A stretch of 8,240 bases of DNA, from NCBI GenBank assembly GCA_007116865.1, contig SKHR01000176.1:1-8240 (forward strand), given 5' to 3'. Shown here piece by piece: positions 1 through 5,580 of this stretch (position 1 is its first letter; each line of letters opens with the position of its first letter). The notes under the pieces are model-generated. The model saw only the letters and a program-made list of their open reading frames with translations. It did not search any database and was not told the DNA's origin. Origin of the DNA: Marinospirillum sp. GTDB lineage: Bacteria > Pseudomonadota > Gammaproteobacteria > Pseudomonadales > Halomonadaceae. Position numbers and translations under genes: made by a program.

Positions 1-395
1 GCCGGTTGTTTGCGTTTTTCTAATAAAGGGGGAAAGAACTCATAAATCTTTTCCAGCATGCGACGCGTGGTTTCGGGTTTGATATAGGCGCCCATCTCCA
101 GGTTTTCTTCTACTGTCATGCTGGGGAAGATGTTTTTTTCCTGGGGAATAAAACCCATGCCAAGGTGGACCAGCTCATTGGGAGGCAGATTGGCAATCGA
201 CTGGCCGCGCAGCTGAATATCCCCTTCATTGACTTGTACCAGACCAAAAATCGCCTTCAGCATCGTTGACTTGCCCGCGCCATTAGGCCCAACAATGACG
301 CCGATATCTTCCTTTTCGATCGCCATGTCCACGCCCTTGAGGATATTCATTCCTCCATAGCCGCCTTGGACCTGGGTTGCTTCAAGTAACGCCAT
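1..395 (-). CDS. livF: ABC importer ATP-binding protein, LivF type (partial, C-terminus beyond window)
   Basis: This is the second ATPase subunit of a branched-chain amino acid/amide (HAAT family) ABC importer, which hydrolyses ATP on the cytoplasmic face. The 131 visible residues begin MALLEATQVQGGYG and include the Walker A motif GPNGAGKST (about residues 36-44) and the Q-loop in FIPQEKNIFPSMTVEENL (Q85). The stretch QEKNIFPSMTVEENLEMGAY is typical of LivF rather than LivG. The ABC signature, Walker B and H-loop fall beyond base 1. The ATG at 393-395 is preceded by GGAGA (405-409 on the complement) with 9 bases of spacing. It starts 17 bases after the livG stop, so the two genes are almost certainly cotranscribed. 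The family is secure; the substrate (leucine/isoleucine/valine, urea or another amide) cannot be told from the ATPase alone. Confidence 0.93.
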   Translation of the reverse strand, partial: MALLEATQVQGGYGGMNILKGVDMAIEKEDIGVIVGPNGAGKSTMLKAIFGLVQVNEGDIQLRGQSIANLPPNELVHLGMGFIPQEKNIFPSMTVEENLEMGAYIKPETTRRMLEKIYEFFPPLLEKRKQP

Positions 396-412
396 AAGGT
401 TATTTCTCCAGA

Positions 413-1186
413 CTAAGCATCAAGCGCGTTGCCAAAATAAGCTTCGACAACCTCAGGATTATTGCGCACCTCATCAATGGTGCCCTGCATCATGACCTGC
501 CCCTGCGCCAGCACGATCACCGGATCGCACAACTCAGCGATCATGTCCATATCGTGCTCGATCACTAAGAAGGTATAGCCCATCTCTTGATTGAGGCGCT
601 GAATATTCCGCACCAGATCTACCAGCAGGGTGCGGTTGACCCCGGCAGCGATCTCATCCAGCAGCACCACCTTGGCATCCGTCATCATGGTGCGACCCAG
701 CTCAAGGAGTTTTTTCTGACCACCGGACAGGTTGCCGGCCAGCTCATTTTTCACGTGCGCCAGATTGATGAACTCAATCACTTCCAGAGCACGCTGACGC
801 ACCTCAGCCTCTTGATCTCGAACCAGAGAAGGGCGCAACCAGGTACTCAACAGGTTTTCCCCATCCTGACGTGGCGGCACCATCATCAGGTTTTCCAATG
901 CAGTCATATGGGAAAATTCATGCGCTATCTGAAAGGTGCGTAGCAAACCACGATGGAACAGGGCGTCTGGAGTCTCATGAGTGATATCCTCACCATCCAT
1001 CAAGACCTGCCCTGAATCTTCAGCCAGCGTACCGGCAATGATATTAAACAGTGTGCTTTTGCCTGCCCCATTAGGACCAATCATGCCCGTCACTGACCCC
1101 TTGGCCACTTCGATGGAACAGTTATTGATCACCTGCAAGCCACCAAAAGCTTTGCTGACATTTTTGACTTCTATGATCGGCCTCAT
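413..1186 (-). CDS. livG: ABC importer ATP-binding protein, LivG type
   Basis: This is the first ATPase subunit of a HAAT-family (branched-chain amino acid type) importer. With the ATG at 1184-1186 it is 257 residues, the normal LivG length. Visible motifs are Walker A GPNGAGKST (37-45), Q-loop RTFQIAHEF (Q86), signature LSGGQKKLLELGR (from 153), Walker B VVLLDE (D177, E178) followed by IAAGVN, and the H-loop histidine in VIEHDMD (H211). The DEIAAGVN and C-terminal VVEAYFG patterns are typical of LivG. The frame stays open upstream to a TTG at 1223-1225, but homology begins at MRPIIEVKNVSKAFGG, so I prefer the ATG; a G-rich stretch (1191-1195 on the complement) lies just upstream. No permease gene precedes it: a tRNA cluster does. 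The remaining transporter genes may lie beyond livF. Assignment to the family is firm; the substrate is unknown. Confidence 0.95.
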   Translation of the reverse strand: MRPIIEVKNVSKAFGGLQVINNCSIEVAKGSVTGMIGPNGAGKSTLFNIIAGTLAEDSGQVLMDGEDITHETPDALFHRGLLRTFQIAHEFSHMTALENLMMVPPRQDGENLLSTWLRPSLVRDQEAEVRQRALEVIEFINLAHVKNELAGNLSGGQKKLLELGRTMMTDAKVVLLDEIAAGVNRTLLVDLVRNIQRLNQEMGYTFLVIEHDMDMIAELCDPVIVLAQGQVMMQGTIDEVRNNPEVVEAYFGNALDA

Positions 1187-1236
1187 CCTACCCCCGGTCT
1201 CACGGCTGACTGGCACCCGATTCAAACAAAGGTCTT

Positions 1237-1266
1237 ATTGTATCCAGATCAACAAAGCCTTAACAA
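1237..1266 (-). promoter_or_regulatory. Candidate sigma-70 promoter for livGF
   Basis: On the minus strand, TTGTTA (1261-1266, 4 of 6 matches to the -35 consensus) is followed after 18 bases by TACAAT (1237-1242, 5 of 6 matches to -10). Transcription would start near 1230, about 44 bases before the livG ATG. No clear Rho-independent terminator separates this from the upstream tRNA cluster, so readthrough from the tRNA promoter is also possible. Motif-based only. Confidence 0.45.
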
Positions 1267-1365
1267 CCAAACACCGCCTATTTTCTACAACTTTTAGACA
1301 ATTTTTATGCAAGGGTTGTGCCGATCAAGGGATGCGCATCAGGATAGATGAGTCGTGTTGGCAAT

Positions 1366-1441
1366 TGGTGGGTGGTACAGGGTTCGAACCTGTGACCCCC
1401 AGCTTGTAAGGCTGGTGCTCTCCCAGCTGAGCTAACCACCC
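1366..1441 (-). tRNA. tRNA-Val (anticodon TAC)
   Basis: This is a full cloverleaf of 76 bases with an encoded CCA end (1366-1368 on the complement). The acceptor stem pairs GGGTGGT with ACCACCC, the discriminator is A, the D-arm reads TAGCTCAGCTGGGAGAGCA, the anticodon stem is CCAGC/GCTGG with loop CTTACAA (anticodon at 1406-1408), and the T-loop is TTCGAAC. It resembles E. coli tRNA-Val(UAC) and would read GUA and GUG, and probably other GUN codons if U34 is modified. It is the last gene of the leftward tRNA cluster and is identical to the copy at 1687-1762. Confidence 0.97.
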
Positions 1442-1453
1442 GAGGACTGTGAC

Positions 1454-1530
1454 TGGCGGACCGGACGGGACTCGAACCCGCGACCTCCGGCGTGACAGGC
1501 CGGCATTCTAACCAACTGAACTACCGGTCC
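1454..1530 (-). tRNA. tRNA-Asp (anticodon GTC)
   Basis: This is a 77-base cloverleaf with encoded CCA. The acceptor stem is GGACCGG/CCGGTCC, the discriminator is G (an aspartate identity element), the anticodon stem is CCGGC/GCCGG with loop CTGTCAC (anticodon at 1494-1496), and the T-arm is GCGGG-TTCGAGT-CCCGT. It reads GAC and GAU. It is third in the transcribed order and identical in sequence to the copy at 1572-1648; both copies also share the bases GCATT (plus strand) just outside the mature 5' end. Confidence 0.97.
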
Positions 1531-1571
1531 GCATTCACAAATCTGTAGAGGGGTACAACTGACGTTACAAG

Positions 1572-1648
1572 TGGCGGACCGGACGGGACTCGAACCCGCG
1601 ACCTCCGGCGTGACAGGCCGGCATTCTAACCAACTGAACTACCGGTCC
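1572..1648 (-). tRNA. tRNA-Asp (anticodon GTC), second copy
   Basis: This is an exact copy of the tRNA-Asp at 1454-1530, with the same acceptor stem, G discriminator, anticodon (1612-1614) and encoded CCA. The copies are separated by 41 bases. It is second in the leftward tRNA transcript. Confidence 0.97.
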
Positions 1649-1686
1649 GCATTGTAACAACATGACATTGACATCTCATGCAAAAA

Positions 1687-1762
1687 TGGTGGGTGGTACA
1701 GGGTTCGAACCTGTGACCCCCAGCTTGTAAGGCTGGTGCTCTCCCAGCTGAGCTAACCACCC
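1687..1762 (-). tRNA. tRNA-Val (anticodon TAC), first in transcript
   Basis: This is an exact copy of the tRNA-Val at 1366-1441, with the anticodon at 1727-1729 and an encoded CCA. It is the promoter-proximal gene: its mature 5' end lies about 10 bases downstream of the expected start site of the promoter at 1779-1806, so the 5' leader to be removed by RNase P is short. Confidence 0.97.
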
Positions 1763-1778
1763 GGTCATGTGGCTGCGC

Positions 1779-1806
1779 ATTCTACCGTCTTTTTTTAACC
1801 TGTCAA
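1779..1806 (-). promoter_or_regulatory. Strong stable-RNA promoter for the tRNA cluster
   Basis: The minus strand carries a perfect -35 box TTGACA (1801-1806), a 16-base spacer and the -10 box TAGAAT (1779-1784), followed at once by the GC-rich discriminator GCGCAGCC. Such GC-rich discriminators are typical of rRNA and tRNA promoters under stringent (ppGpp/DksA) control in gammaproteobacteria; that control is inferred here. An A-tract inside the spacer (AAAAAAA) and another further upstream could act as curved or UP-like DNA. Transcription should start near 1772. Confidence 0.88.
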
Positions 1807-1950
1807 CGGCCTTTGGCGTTTTTTGTCCGACAAACCGCCATGGAACTCTCAAGGCAAACTCGGGTCACAAAGATCACTGCGCCTCAAGGTTACTAAATTG
1901 TTTCTTCGACTTGTCAGGTTCTCGATTCATCTACGCAACTTTAGTCGCAT

Positions 1951-1978
1951 AGCCCTGCTGGGTCAGGCAAGCAGGGCT
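1951..1978. repeat. Inverted repeat, 9-bp perfect stem
   Basis: AGCCCTGCT (1951-1959) and its reverse complement AGCAGGGCT (1970-1978) flank a 10-base loop. A T-tract occurs on the plus strand only 13 bases later (1992-1997), too far for a normal Rho-independent terminator, and none follows on the minus strand. Its role is unknown; it could be a relic terminator, a protein site or part of an unrecognised small RNA. Confidence 0.6.
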
Positions 1979-1995
1979 TCAACTATCAGTGTTTT

Positions 1996-2037
1996 TTAAC
2001 ACAAATCAAAACTATTTATTCGCTAGAACCCCATAAA
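1996..2037 (+). promoter_or_regulatory. Candidate FNR/ANR site plus -10 box upstream of ccoN (weak)
   Basis: TTAACACAAATCAA (1996-2009) matches 8 of the 10 defined bases of TTGAT-N4-ATCAA, but the left half lacks the usually conserved G. CATAAA (2032-2037, 4 of 6 matches to TATAAT) lies exactly where a -10 box belongs if the site were centred at -41.5. The start would be near 2044, giving a leader of about 136 bases. The geometry fits and the motif is imperfect. Confidence 0.3.
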
Positions 2038-2063
2038 ACCGCTTAGCTTCTTTTATGTCGTTA

Positions 2064-2080
2064 TAACCTCAGGTTAGAAT
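2064..2080. promoter_or_regulatory. Palindrome TAACCT-C-AGGTTA overlapping a -10-like box
   Basis: The perfect 6+1+6 palindrome at 2064-2076 overlaps TAGAAT (2075-2080), a good -10 match reading toward ccoN. The -35 position 17 bases upstream (TTTATG, 2052-2057) is poor, as in promoters that depend on an activator or are regulated by an operator. The palindrome could be an operator for a dimeric regulator; which one I cannot say. Confidence 0.35.
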
Positions 2081-2092
2081 GGCACGAATCCA

Positions 2093-2106
2093 TTGACGTG
2101 TATCAT
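2093..2106 (+). promoter_or_regulatory. Candidate FNR/ANR box upstream of ccoN
   Basis: TTGACGTGTATCAT keeps the core TTGA-N6-TCA and matches 8 of the 10 defined bases of TTGAT-N4-ATCAA. It is centred about 80 bases before the ccoN ATG. ccoNOQP operons of gammaproteobacteria are commonly activated by FNR/ANR at low oxygen, so a site here is expected. However, the -10 box expected 22 bases downstream (2129-2134, GAAACT) is poor, so the promoter geometry is unresolved. If transcription instead starts from the TAGAAT box at 2075-2080, the site would lie at about +6 to +19 and would repress. Confidence 0.45.
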
Positions 2107-2179
2107 GGCTGAAAAAAACCGGCTCCGTGAAACTTGTCAGCGGATTCATCCAACTTAACTGCTGTAATGGGAACCTGAC

Positions 2180-3601
2180 ATGAGCACAGCAATTGAACAC
2201 CCTACTTATAATTACAAAGTAGTCAGGCAGTTCGCCATCATGACTGTGGTCTGGGGTATCGTCGGCATGCTTGTCGGCGTACTGATCGCGGCTCAACTGG
2301 CGTGGCCTGTACTAAACTTTGACCTTCCATGGACGACCTTCGGGCGTCTCCGTCCCTTGCACACCAATGCGGTCATTTTTGCATTTGGTGGCTCGGCCCT
2401 GTTTGCCACCTCCTACTATGTGGTGCAGCGTACCTGTCAGACTCGCTTGATCTCTGACGGTCTTGCCGCATTCACCTTCTGGGGATGGCAATTAATCATT
2501 GTCCTGGCTGCAATCACTCTGCCGCTGGGCTTTACCCAAGGTAAAGAATACGCTGAGCTGATTTGGCCGATCGATATTCTGATCGCCGTGGTCTGGGTTG
2601 TTTACGCGATAGTGTTCTTTGGAACGCTCTACATTCGCAAAACCTCCCACATCTACGTGGCCAACTGGTTCTATGCGGCCTTTATCCTGGCTGTTGCGAT
2701 TCTGCACATTGTGAACAGCATGCAGATTCCTGTGACGCTGACCCTTGGCTACTCCATCTACTCCGGCGCGACGGATGCGATGGTTCAGTGGTGGTATGGT
2801 CACAACGCGGTCGGTTTCTTCTTGACCGCTGGTTTCTTGGGCATGATGTACTACTTCGTTCCTAAGCAAGCAGAGCGTCCTGTTTACTCTTACCGTCTGT
2901 CGATTGTTCACTTCTGGGCACTGATCTGTGTTTATATGTGGGCTGGTCCTCACCACCTGCATTACACCGCTCTGCCAGACTGGGCGCAATCCTTGGGCAT
3001 GGTCATGTCTCTGATTCTGCTGGCTCCATCCTGGGGTGGTATGATCAACGGTATGATGACCCTGTCTGGTGCATGGCATAAGCTGCGCACTGACCCTGTT
3101 CTTCGCTTCCTGGTGGTTTCTCTGTCCTTCTACGGTATGTCTACCTTCGAAGGCCCGATGATGTCGATCAAAACCGTCAACGCCCTGTCTCACTACACTG
3201 ACTGGACTATCGGTCACGTACACGCAGGTGCTTTGGGTTGGGTTGCGATGATCACCATCGGTTCTATTTACCACCTGATTCCTAAGCTGTTTGACAAAAA
3301 AGCCATGTACTCTGACAACCTGATCAACGTACATTTCTGGCTCTCAACAGTGGGCACCGTGCTCTACATCGTCTCTATGTGGGTCAACGGCGTTCTGCAA
3401 GGCCTCATGTGGCGTGCAGTCAACCCAGACGGCACTTTGATGTACACCTTCATTGAGTCCGTTGAGGCTAGCCATCCCGGCTTCGTTGTCCGCGTCATTG
3501 GTGGCGTCATGTGGCTGGTAGGTATGCTGCTGATGGCCTACAACGTTTACATGACTGTTGCGAGCAAGGCTGATTCAAAAGCCGCTGCTCAAGCAGCCTA
3601 A
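2180..3601 (+). CDS. ccoN: cbb3-type cytochrome c oxidase subunit I, CcoN
   Basis: This is the catalytic subunit of the cbb3 oxidase in the inner membrane. It reduces O2 to water at a heme b3-CuB centre and pumps protons. At 473 residues it is the usual length, with about 12 hydrophobic helices. The ligands are all present: H61 and H348 for low-spin heme b, H346 for heme b3, H208, H258 and H259 for CuB, and Y252 as the cross-linked tyrosine of this family. E324 in STFEGP matches the conserved glutamate near the active site. Each is offset by one from the P. stutzeri numbering as I recall it. The ATG at 2180 follows GGGAA (2169-2173) with 6 bases of spacing. It is first of a four-gene operon; ccoO starts 17 bases after its stop. 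Regulation by oxygen through FNR/ANR is likely but rests on imperfect sites. Identification is very secure. Confidence 0.99.
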   Translation: MSTAIEHPTYNYKVVRQFAIMTVVWGIVGMLVGVLIAAQLAWPVLNFDLPWTTFGRLRPLHTNAVIFAFGGSALFATSYYVVQRTCQTRLISDGLAAFTFWGWQLIIVLAAITLPLGFTQGKEYAELIWPIDILIAVVWVVYAIVFFGTLYIRKTSHIYVANWFYAAFILAVAILHIVNSMQIPVTLTLGYSIYSGATDAMVQWWYGHNAVGFFLTAGFLGMMYYFVPKQAERPVYSYRLSIVHFWALICVYMWAGPHHLHYTALPDWAQSLGMVMSLILLAPSWGGMINGMMTLSGAWHKLRTDPVLRFLVVSLSFYGMSTFEGPMMSIKTVNALSHYTDWTIGHVHAGALGWVAMITIGSIYHLIPKLFDKKAMYSDNLINVHFWLSTVGTVLYIVSMWVNGVLQGLMWRAVNPDGTLMYTFIESVEASHPGFVVRVIGGVMWLVGMLLMAYNVYMTVASKADSKAAAQAA

Positions 3602-3618
3602 GCGAAGGGGTTATCTCA

Positions 3619-4227
3619 ATGAAACATGAAGTGATTGAAAAGAATGTCGGCCTGATGGCCGTCCTGATCCTGGTTGTCATCAGCTTTGGTGGCTTGGCCG
3701 AGATCGTTCCCCTGTTCTTCCAGGAAGAAACTACCCAGCCAGTTGAAGGCTTAGAGCCGGTCAACGCCCTGGAACTGGAAGGACGTGACATTTATATCCG
3801 TGAAGGCTGCTACCTGTGCCACTCTCAGATGATCCGTCCTTTCCGGGCTGAAACTGAGCGTTATGGTCATTACTCTGTAGCGGGTGAGTTCATTTATGAC
3901 CACCCCTTCCAGTGGGGCTCCAAGCGTACCGGTCCTGACTTGGCTCGCGTTGGCGGCCGCTACAGTGATGACTGGCACTATGCTCACATGTACAACCCAC
4001 GTGATGTTGTTCCTGAGTCCATCATGCCCTCCTACCCCTGGCTGAACTACGCAACCCTTGATGGCCGTCATACCGCCACCAAGATGCAGCGCTTGAGAAT
4101 GCTGGGTGTTCCTTACACTGATGAGGATATCGCCGGGGCTGCGGACATGGTTCGTGGAAAAACTGAAATGGATGCGCTGGTTGCTTACTTGCAGCAACTC
4201 GGCACTGTCCTGAAAGACACACGGTAA
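3619..4227 (+). CDS. ccoO: cbb3-type cytochrome c oxidase subunit II, CcoO (monoheme cytochrome c)
   Basis: This is the membrane-anchored monoheme cytochrome c of the cbb3 oxidase; it passes electrons from CcoP to the low-spin heme of CcoN. The 202 residues start with an uncleaved N-terminal anchor (about 10-34) and then a periplasmic domain. The heme c site is C64-YL-C67-H68 in EGCYLCHSQMIRPF, a hallmark of CcoO, and M136 in ESIMPSYPW is the likely axial methionine. AAGGGG (3605-3610) sits 8 bases before the ATG. It lies 17 bases after ccoN and 4 bases before ccoQ, so it is in the same transcript. Length and motifs are fully normal. Confidence 0.98.
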   Translation: MKHEVIEKNVGLMAVLILVVISFGGLAEIVPLFFQEETTQPVEGLEPVNALELEGRDIYIREGCYLCHSQMIRPFRAETERYGHYSVAGEFIYDHPFQWGSKRTGPDLARVGGRYSDDWHYAHMYNPRDVVPESIMPSYPWLNYATLDGRHTATKMQRLRMLGVPYTDEDIAGAADMVRGKTEMDALVAYLQQLGTVLKDTR

Positions 4228-4231
4228 GGTT

Positions 4232-4426
4232 ATGGATATCAACGTTTTTCGTGGGTTAATGTCGATTGTTTTGCTGTTTGCTTTCCTAGGCATTGTGTTC
4301 TGGGCCTACAGCAGCAATCAGAAAAAGCCCTTTGATGAGGCAGCAAACCTGCCTTTTGCAGACGAAAACGAAGACCAGCATAACCAGGATACAAGCTCAT
4401 CACTGGAGAATAAAACGCATGACTAG
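4232..4426 (+). CDS. ccoQ: cbb3-type oxidase small subunit, CcoQ
   Basis: This is a small single-span membrane protein of the oxidase, known in related bacteria to help the stability of the complex; it carries no cofactor. Its 64 residues have one hydrophobic helix (about 8-26, LMSIVLLFAFLGIVFWAY) and a highly polar, acidic tail from SSNQKKPFDEAANLPFAD onward. The KPFDEAANLPF stretch is typical of CcoQ. The ATG at 4232 is preceded by TAAGG, which overlaps the ccoO stop codon, and its last 8 bases overlap the start of ccoP, suggesting translational coupling on both sides. Position between ccoO and ccoP supports the call. Confidence 0.95.
   Translation: MDINVFRGLMSIVLLFAFLGIVFWAYSSNQKKPFDEAANLPFADENEDQHNQDTSSSLENKTHD
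4405..4408 (+). promoter_or_regulatory. Ribosome binding site that fixes the ccoP start
   Basis: GGAG lies inside the ccoQ coding sequence, 10 bases before the ATG at 4419. The ccoP frame is open upstream to an ATG at 4293, but the 42 extra residues are a shifted reading of ccoQ and look unlike any CcoP N-terminus, so 4419 is the start. Confidence 0.8.
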
Positions 4427-5402
4427 CCAAGCCATGAGCGGCTTCTGGAGCCTGTGGATCATTGTACTGACACTCGGTACAATCGTGTTCTGCTGGTGGC
4501 TCCTTTATGCGAACCGCGAAAAAGAAAGTGTGACCGGTGACGTTCAAACCACTGGCCATGTAGCCGATGGTATTGAGGAATATGACAACCCCCTGCCCCG
4601 CTGGTGGTTCATCATGTTCGTTGTCACTTTGGTCTTTGGTATCGTTTACCTGATCCTCTATCCAGGACTGGGTAACTTCAAGGGTGTACTCGGCTGGACC
4701 CAGCAGGGCCAGTGGGAAAGAGAAATGGATCACGCAGAGGAGTTCTATGCGCCCATTTTCCAACAGTACGCTCAGTTTGACATCCCAACCTTGGCACGTG
4801 ACCCTGAGGCCATGCAGGTTGCTGACCGTCTGTATCAGAATAACTGTGCAGTATGTCACGGTTCTTCTGCCCGCGGCGGTTACGGCTTCCCTAACCTGAC
4901 CGATAACAACTGGCTGTATGGTGGTGACCCAGAAGTCATTCGCACCTCCATCTATGCCGGTCGTAACGGCTTGATGACCCCTTGGGTTGACATGCTGGGT
5001 GACCAGGGTGTGGATCAAATGGTGCATTACGTCATGAGACTATCTAGCCAGTCACATGATGCAGCCAAAGCTGATGCGGCGGCACCGATGTTCCAAGCGA
5101 TCTGTGCCGCGTGTCACGGCGCTGAAGGCCAGGGCAGTGCAGCGATGGGCTTGAACGACATCGGCGCACCAGACCTGACTCGTAACATCTGGATGTACTT
5201 GCAGCCAGGCCAGGATCTGTACGACTCAATCGACTTCACTATTCGTCATGGTCGTAACGGTCTGATGCCTGCACAAGCACGTTATCTGGACTATGGTGTC
5301 GAGCTGCCTGCAAACTTCAGCAGCATGTCACCTGAAGAAAAAGCCAGAATCCTGCCTAAAGTGCATCTGGTCACTGCCTATATCTACAGCTTGAACCAAT
5401 AA
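4419..5402 (+). CDS. ccoP: cbb3-type cytochrome c oxidase subunit III, CcoP (diheme cytochrome c)
   Basis: This is the diheme cytochrome c subunit and the electron entry point of the oxidase; it accepts electrons from soluble or membrane c-type cytochromes in the periplasm. It has 327 residues. There are two N-terminal membrane helices (about 10-30 and 62-81), as in the gammaproteobacterial form, with NPLPRWWF before the second. Two cytochrome c domains follow: the first with C143-AV-C146-H147 and axial M186 in GRNGLMTPW, the second with C229-AA-C232-H233 and axial M283 in GRNGLMPAQ. The repeated GRNGLM motif shows the two domains arose by duplication. The start overlaps the ccoQ stop by 8 bases. 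It is the last gene of the operon and is followed within 19 bases by a strong terminator. The call is secure. Confidence 0.98.
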   Translation: MTSQAMSGFWSLWIIVLTLGTIVFCWWLLYANREKESVTGDVQTTGHVADGIEEYDNPLPRWWFIMFVVTLVFGIVYLILYPGLGNFKGVLGWTQQGQWEREMDHAEEFYAPIFQQYAQFDIPTLARDPEAMQVADRLYQNNCAVCHGSSARGGYGFPNLTDNNWLYGGDPEVIRTSIYAGRNGLMTPWVDMLGDQGVDQMVHYVMRLSSQSHDAAKADAAAPMFQAICAACHGAEGQGSAAMGLNDIGAPDLTRNIWMYLQPGQDLYDSIDFTIRHGRNGLMPAQARYLDYGVELPANFSSMSPEEKARILPKVHLVTAYIYSLNQ

Positions 5403-5416
5403 GGCTGTCTGATAGG

Positions 5417-5461
5417 AAAAAGGGGAATGCGGCAGCTCGTCGCATTCCCTTCCCTTTTTTT
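5417..5461 (+). terminator. Rho-independent terminator after ccoNOQP
   Basis: A stem of AGGGGAATGCG (5421-5431) pairs with CGCATTCCCTT (5441-5451, one G-U pair) around a 9-base loop and is followed by CCC and seven T (5455-5461). The A-run at 5417-5421 means the complement also has a hairpin with a short T-tract, so it may work weakly in both directions. It separates ccoNOQP from ccoGH. Confidence 0.9.
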
Positions 5462-5489
5462 AAAGCGGATAGTTATCAGCTTAGATCAA

Positions 5490-5536
5490 AATTTTTTAAA
5501 GCCTTTGCGCTACTACGACAGAGGCTTTAAAAAATT
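5490..5536. repeat. Perfect 15-bp inverted repeat in the ccoP-ccoG spacer
   Basis: AATTTTTTAAAGCCT (5490-5504) and its exact reverse complement (5522-5536) flank a 17-base centre, which may add a few pairs (T-G, T-A, G-C) at its base. In RNA this would be a long stem with a GCC core. The T-run is in the 5' arm and the arm end is A-rich, so it is not a standard intrinsic terminator on either strand. It sits just after the operon terminator and upstream of ccoG. Confidence 0.7.
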
Positions 5537-5550
5537 AAACAACTCAAGAA

Positions 5551-5580
5551 GCTGAGTGGCTTAAAAACCAACTCAGCCAC
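5551..5580 (+). repeat. Alternative hairpins in the ccoG upstream region
   Basis: GCTGAGTGG (5551-5559) can pair with CCAACTCAGC (5568-5577) with one bulged A. Alternatively GTGGCT (5556-5561) can pair with AGCCAC (5575-5580). The two structures share bases and exclude each other. No T-tract follows. Whether the ccoG transcript includes this region is not known, since no convincing ccoG promoter is visible; GATAAT at 5629-5634 is the best -10-like sequence and would put the hairpins upstream of the transcript. Confidence 0.35.

Larger units (their letters stand above)
1807..2179. other. Divergent intergenic region between tRNA promoter and ccoN
   Basis: About 370 bases hold no convincing gene. 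The open frames here are short, lack ribosome binding sites and resemble no protein I know. The region must contain the ccoN promoter and its control. It includes a 9-bp hairpin (1951-1978), the inverted repeat GTGTT/AACAC (1989-2002), the perfect palindrome TAACCTCAGGTTA (2064-2076) overlapping a TAGAAT -10-like box, and two FNR/ANR-like sites (1996-2009 and 2093-2106). The stretch 1807-1950 shows nothing I can name beyond A/T tracts that could serve the tRNA promoter. Confidence 0.7.

Noticed and set aside
1187..1225. Longer livG from a TTG start
   Set aside because: The extension MNRVPVSRETGGR is not typical of LivG, uses a rare start codon, and would place the start within a few bases of the predicted transcription start.
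1331..1340. GATGCGCATC palindrome downstream of the last tRNA as a terminator
   Set aside because: The palindrome has no loop and no T-tract follows on the minus strand; a 10-base palindrome is weak evidence by itself.
981..1409. 142-codon plus-strand open frame across livG and a tRNA gene
   Set aside because: It crosses the livG start, its upstream region and a tRNA on the opposite strand; its ending GGTGFEPVTPSL is a well-known false translation of tRNA sequence.
1366..1762. tRNA cluster as an integration site for a mobile element
   Set aside because: No integrase, no partial tRNA 3' copy and no phage-like genes are visible in the window; the flanks are ordinary chromosomal genes.
1807..1830. 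GCC-TTT-GGC followed by six T as a plus-strand terminator
   Set aside because: The stem is only three pairs and no plus-strand gene lies upstream; the T-run is better read as A-rich DNA upstream of the tRNA promoter.
1767..1952. 61-codon plus-strand open frame beside the tRNA promoter
   Set aside because: It begins inside the tRNA promoter region and has no ribosome site or recognisable feature.
2492..3334. 280-codon open frame antisense to ccoN
   Set aside because: It is a shadow of the ccoN codon pattern, with a composition rich in His, Arg, Gln and Asn, no membrane or domain pattern and no ribosome site.
4293..4418. Longer start for ccoP at an upstream ATG
   Set aside because: The extra 42 residues are ccoQ read in another frame; the ATG at 4419 has its own GGAG site and gives a normal CcoP N-terminus.
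4239..5027. 262-codon open frame antisense to ccoQ and ccoP
   Set aside because: It lies wholly under secure genes on the other strand, has no recognisable motif, and has no promoter or ribosome site.
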